10,690 nucleotides of DNA from JAKEGK01 sp036507695 (lineage in GTDB: Bacteria; Pseudomonadota; Gammaproteobacteria; SZUA-152). Position numbers and translations under genes: made by a program. Where the stretch lies: NCBI GenBank assembly GCA_036507695.1, contig DATCIR010000145.1, positions 1 to 10,690 of the forward strand, read 5' to 3'. This document shows, one piece after another, positions 7,887-10,690 of this stretch; within the stretch, counting starts at the first letter, position 1, and each line of letters opens with the position of its first letter. The notes below the pieces were generated by a model. That model had not been told where the DNA came from, ran no database searches, and saw nothing but the letters and a program-made list of their open reading frames with translations.

Positions 7887-8756
7887 ATGTCCTTAGCTTG
7901 GACGACCATTGCATTTCTAGTTCTTCTCCTGCCTGGATTTTTAGCAATTTCTAGCTTTTATATGTTTATTCCCCGCGAAGCCGGGTTGCGCAGCCCTCTT
8001 GCGCAAGTAACTGCGACTGTAATAGTTAGCCTACTCGTCCACGGTTTGTACTATCTGTTAGTTGATGGCCTGTTTTGCAGGAGTACTGTCCTGCCATGTT
8101 TGCCGTGCTTGAACATTGAGTATGTGTTTTCGTTTTTGCACGTCATGGAGAATGAACCTGTTGGCCTGGGGGAATTGTCTAAAAACTTTTCTGATTTCAG
8201 ATGGAACATACTGTCGTACATATTTTTGACAGGCGCGCTAGGTGCTGGTCTTGGAACACTAATCGCGCAAGGTATCATTCATAAAAAACTTAATTTTAAA
8301 AAGATTGTTCAGCACGATTGGGTATACGACCTAATTGTTACACCAAAAGAGACAGTAAAGTTTGCTTATGTGTTAACTCGCATACAAAATAAAGAAAATG
8401 TCATAATGTACAAGGGTACTGTTAAATATTTTTTTGCGTCAGCTGATGGAGAATTAATATATTTAGTGCTATCAGAAGCCACGCGATATTTCATGAAGCT
8501 TGACGGGGAATCTCCTAAGACAACCGATCACGTGAATATTGGGGAATCTGCTAAACAGGTAATTAAAGACGCAGACCCAGGGGCAGATGGCAAAAACACG
8601 AAAAATAACTTATTGATCGAGGGTGCAGATATTTCGAATGTTTACTTTGAGATTATTAAGTTGCCTATTGATGACGATATCGATATTGATGAAATAGTGA
8701 AGAGCCGGGCACAAGATAAACCCGTTAGAGCCACGGCCGCACATGAAGCAGAATAG
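7887..8756 (+). CDS. Three-helix membrane protein, resembles DUF6338 family
   Basis: 289 aa. Hydrophobic segments lie at about 5-25 (TIAFLVLLLPGFLAISSFYMF), 40-58 and 107-130 (ILSYIFLTGALGAGLGTLIAQG). A soluble C-terminal half follows (131-289) with HDWVYDLIV, IMYKGTVKYFFASADGELIYLVLSE and an acidic region DDDIDIDEIV near the end. The LLPGF first helix plus a Y-G-x-V-x-Y...D-G-x-L-x-Y-L-x-L strand pattern fits my recollection of the DUF6338 family, whose function is unknown; treat this as a tentative match. No Shine-Dalgarno precedes the ATG, which lies 17 bp after the small gene, so translation may depend on coupling. Its AT-rich codons differ from birA/coaX, consistent with acquisition by transfer. 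Confidence 0.72.
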   Translation: MSLAWTTIAFLVLLLPGFLAISSFYMFIPREAGLRSPLAQVTATVIVSLLVHGLYYLLVDGLFCRSTVLPCLPCLNIEYVFSFLHVMENEPVGLGELSKNFSDFRWNILSYIFLTGALGAGLGTLIAQGIIHKKLNFKKIVQHDWVYDLIVTPKETVKFAYVLTRIQNKENVIMYKGTVKYFFASADGELIYLVLSEATRYFMKLDGESPKTTDHVNIGESAKQVIKDADPGADGKNTKNNLLIEGADISNVYFEIIKLPIDDDIDIDEIVKSRAQDKPVRATAAHEAE

Positions 8757-8800
8757 GCAGTAAAAGCACGGACCAATATTTAGAATTAGAATAAAACGCC

Positions 8801-8821
8801 GGGCCACCAAACTGGTGGCCC
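8801..8821. terminator. Perfect 9-bp hairpin, possible terminator
   Basis: GGGCCACCA (8801-8809), loop AAC, TGGTGGCCC (8813-8821). On the plus strand no T tract follows. On the minus strand the stem is followed by GGCGTTTTATTCT, an imperfect T-rich tail. It may end transcripts arriving from the right, or form a barrier between the convergent transcripts. The stem is certain; terminator function is moderate. Confidence 0.5.
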
Positions 8822-9317
8822 CCAAGATGAAGAACTAACAATCGGCGCACGTGTTAGAACATTGTTGACCCATACGAAGTGGCAGACGAAACTGCCAGCG
8901 TTCGCGTTAAATCAGGAGTTGGCCCCGTTGGATTGTTTTGCCCTCCATCACTTAGCGGCAGGTTGCAAATGTGAAAAACACAATCCCCGATTCTTTCCGC
9001 GTATATCCGCGATGCCTGTCACTATCAGTACGCTCGCTATGGTGCTTGAAATCAATTTGTTGTTCATGTTAGTCCCTATGATTTTTTGCCCGTGAATCGT
9101 TTTTGATGGGGGTCGAGTGCCGAAATATACAAGGGCATTTCCAGGGGGATGAATAAAAGAGGACTGCCAAGCCGGCAGCCCGTAAACCAGCTGACAAGCT
9201 ATTCAACTAAGGGAACATCATTGCGGCCAATATACCTGGCCAGACCTGCAGGAAATAGGTAAATATTTCACCACATTGGGCCAACGCAATTGACCGTGGC
9301 TACGCATATCCAGGAGA
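8822..9317. other. Stretch without a convincing gene, possible small remnant
   Basis: About 500 bp where no frame on either strand looks convincingly coding over more than 60 residues. A 77-codon plus-strand frame at 8862-9095 has no Shine-Dalgarno and unlikely composition. On the minus strand an ATG at 9065 opens MNNKLISSTIASVLIVTGIA, a signal-peptide-like stretch that stops after 37 codons; another frame then stays open to a TAA at 8854. This may be a broken small secreted protein. Small hairpins occur at 8880-8897 (TGGCAG/CTGCCA) and 9164-9178 (CTGCC/GGCAG). Confidence 0.4.
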
Positions 9318-9922
9318 TCAATTCCGTTGAAGGTAAGGTTTTAACTCGTTCTCAATTTCCTTGATTGCAGAGTCTAATTTTTTTTGAATAACTCATCCGC
9401 TGCTCCCCGCATAGCAAAAATTGTATCTCTCATTTTTTCGCTCTACATTGGGATGGTATCCTTTCCCTCCGGCCGCCAGATAGTCCAAGTAGAGTTTTAC
9501 AGAAGCATAGAGCGTGGTTACGCATGACCGCAAGACCTCGGTTTTTTGCGTTATATCAATACCAAAAATTGTTTCAGCTTCAAAAACTGCGATATCAAAC
9601 GATTGTACTGCTTCTGTTAGCGGTTTCCATCTGTTGACATACACATACACATGCGCTTTGGATTTTTCAATGCTGGTTGCTGAAATGGGGTCGTAATCAA
9701 CCGGATATTCGGGAGCATTAATAAATGGGGTGCGCACTGCCCAAATACAATCTCTCAGCTTTAACGACGCTTTTGCAAGCCCCTGGCGGCGTCAAAGTCC
9801 GCTCTACCTTTAAGCTCTGTTCTCCAACTTGAAATTCCCTGAATTGCGGCCGCTCCGGTTAACACTGCCACAACAGCCAATACAATGTCATTAATGAATG
9901 AAGCAATATCATTGGCGTCCAT
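9318..9922 (-). pseudogene. Single-pass membrane protein gene broken by three indels
   Basis: The minus-strand ATG at 9922 has AAGG at proper spacing. Residues about 11-28 form a membrane helix (DIVLAVVAVLTGAAAIQG), then RTELKGRADFDAARGL. The frame is lost three times: about 9780 (AGGGGC, one G short), about 9434 (A6 where A5 is needed) and about 9384 (A8 where A9 is needed). Joining the frames gives about 201 aa: AKASLKLRD..., then AVRTPFINAPEYPVDYDP, an alpha-helical middle, then MRDTIFAMRGAADELFKK and LDSAIKEIENELKPYLQRN, ending at TGA 9320-9318. The net length (605+1 bases) is a multiple of three, supporting the reconstruction. It is similar in style to uncharacterised proteobacterial one-helix proteins; function unknown. 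All three sites are homopolymers, so decay or assembly error could explain them. Confidence 0.72.
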
Positions 9923-9931
9923 ATCTGACCT

Positions 9932-10060
9932 TCATTTATTGTTTACCCAACTCTTCACATGGCGCTCGGTTTTGCATACATTAAACCATGTCATTCCGCT
10001 CTGCTTCAAATAATAGTACGCTTCGCCACGGCTTGCTATTTCCTTGAGGTATTGCTTCAC
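9932..10060 (-). CDS. 42-aa ORF overlapping the nuclease gene, or its displaced C-terminal extension
   Basis: A GTG at 10060-10058 overlaps the TGA of the nuclease ORF (GTGA) and opens 42 residues ending at 9932: KQYLKEIASRGEAYYYLKQ, then SGMTWFNVCKTERHVKSWV. The composition is that of a real protein and no other frame here is. Either it is a small coupled gene, or one G was lost in the run GAGGGGTG so that the nuclease once continued in this frame (EGVKQYLKEI...). The next gene starts only 10 bp downstream. Family not recognised. Confidence 0.5.
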   Translation of the reverse strand: MKQYLKEIASRGEAYYYLKQSGMTWFNVCKTERHVKSWVNNK

Positions 10061-10553
10061 CCCTCCGGCTTCTCCTCACGCCTCGCTTTTTGCCACTCCC
10101 ACGGCGGAACCTGATGGCCGCCAGTCCACAATCCGCGCTTGTGCTGCCTGGCATCGCTTTCCAGGTCCAACAGTTTTGGATTATTGGAATATTTTCGATA
10201 CGCCCACGCGAAGCCATGCCGGACCATTTCGGCGTTGATGTACGCGCCATCGCGGTACACTTCACCAACAATGCGCCCGTAGCGGTCCACGGTTTGCTGC
10301 GTCACAGTAACCGTTTTACCATACACAGGCCGCTCAGTGCCTGCTTGGCCTTGGCGCCGTATGACTGCGCCTTTTCGGGCACACCGATTTCGGCCAACCG
10401 GATTTTTAATTGCTGTTTGTCCACCAATATTTTGATCGTGTCACCATCGGAAACGGCAACTACTTTGCCAGTGTATGCTGGGTTTGACTGCGCGGTAATC
10501 GCGGTAAAGAACAGGAACGTTGTTAATAGTATTTGTCGGTAAAAGTTGGTCAT
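10057..10553 (-). pseudogene. Secreted thermonuclease-family (SNase-like) protein, frameshifted and lacking a metal-ligand Asp
   Basis: Start ATG at 10553 gives a signal peptide (MTNFYRQILLTTFLFFTAITA, cleavage around 21-23). The SNase fold follows: TGKVVAVSDGDTIKI (D38 = nuclease D21), IRLAEIGVPE (R52 = R35, E60 = E43). After QALSGL the frame is lost near 10332; in the next frame it continues YGKTVTV, VDRYGRIVGEV (R = R87), DGAYINAEMVRHGFAW, then the end KRGLW...PPWEWQKARREEKPEG. Restoring one base gives about 165 aa, a normal length. In addition the calcium-ligand Asp of the usual IDxPE (D40) is Gly here (codon GGT), so even a repaired protein may be inactive. It would be a periplasmic or secreted Ca-dependent nuclease. 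It heads a minus-strand run of two further ORFs. Confidence 0.85.
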
Positions 10554-10648
10554 TTGGTTGCCTGGCGTTGTTGGCTGGCGGGTAAGTTTAACGGTATTTG
10601 AGGCTATATGCACATTGCGTTGCGTGGGTTTATTGTGTAAATAGGGGC

Positions 10649-10690
10649 ATGGACCGAGAAACCACAGAAAAATTATTAAAAGGCGGGCCG
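10649..10690 (+). CDS. 5' end of an ORF, resembles the start of a pentapeptide-repeat protein (partial)
   Basis: An ATG at 10649, with AGGGGC directly before it (closer than ideal for a Shine-Dalgarno), opens MDRETTEKLLKGGP and runs off the right edge. The LLKGGP phrase after a short charged lead is common at the N-terminus of pentapeptide-repeat proteins, where it precedes a WN...R motif and the A(D/N)LXX repeats; the diagnostic repeats are not in the window. It is divergent from the nuclease gene, with 95 bp between their starts. The identification is tentative. Confidence 0.4.
   Translation, partial: MDRETTEKLLKGGP

Noticed and set aside
8851..8858. Integron attC-like core (CTAACA...TGTTAG around 8834-8858)
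   Set aside because: The inverted repeat encloses only about 11 bases; attC sites have further paired L and R boxes over 55 bp or more, and no integrase is present.
8862..9095. 77-codon plus-strand ORF
   Set aside because: No ribosome-binding site, unlike-protein composition with a Met/Leu/Ile-rich tail, and competing better frames on the minus strand.
9150..9260. 36-codon plus-strand ORF (MNKRGLPSRQPVNQ) and an adjacent open frame containing WPDLQEIGKYF
   Set aside because: Too short, and the purine run lies too close to the ATG; possible remnant of a gene but not supportable.
9981..10271. 96-codon minus-strand ORF and plus-strand ORFs at 10044-10238 and 10090-10542
   Set aside because: They are shadows of the SNase-like coding frame, which has clear family motifs.

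Overview
The window reads as a gammaproteobacterial chromosome, probably from the Cellvibrionales or a close relative. The rRNA sequence, the bifunctional BirA, the type III pantothenate kinase and the order rrn - birA - coaX - SPOR protein - tRNA-Thr all point that way. This order resembles the Pseudomonas-type rrn/birA/coaX/tRNA/tufB neighbourhood. The taxonomic placement is inference from gene content and order.

Layout: (1) 1-1434 is the 3' part of a 23S rRNA gene, an unusually long 23S-5S spacer with a 14-bp tandem repeat, a complete 5S rRNA gene and a strong rrn terminator. (2) 1435-3515 holds a start-less, probably broken minus-strand ORF, then an outer-membrane beta-barrel gene of the TraF_2/FadL-like type. 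(3) 3516-7176 holds four co-directional core genes: a double cyclic-nucleotide-binding/rhodanese fusion protein, birA, coaX, and a membrane-anchored SPOR protein that overlaps coaX by 4 bp. (4) 7200-7451 has a good promoter with a GC-rich discriminator, a leader of about 140 nt and tRNA-Thr(TGT). The tRNA-Tyr/Gly/Thr and tufB genes expected next are absent.

Right of tRNA-Thr the character changes. A visibly AT-richer two-gene cassette (a 64-aa helical protein and a three-helix membrane protein resembling DUF6338) is followed by about 560 bp without a convincing gene. A minus-strand group of damaged genes comes next: a secreted SNase-type nuclease with a frameshift and a lost metal-ligand Asp, a 42-aa ORF that overlaps its end, and a ~201-aa single-pass membrane protein split by three indels. 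At the right edge a plus-strand ORF begins that looks like the start of a pentapeptide-repeat protein. I read 7452-10690 as an accessory region, possibly an island inserted at the tRNA gene. No integrase or att repeat is visible inside the window.

The core genes are intact, including one that carries an A8 homopolymer, whereas the 9.3-10.6 kb genes carry four or five single-base indels. Gene decay in the accessory region is therefore the simplest reading, but local assembly error cannot be excluded from sequence alone. No CRISPR array, transposase or integrase was seen. The least explained items are the 64-aa/DUF6338-like pair and the nuclease/42-aa/membrane-protein cluster.
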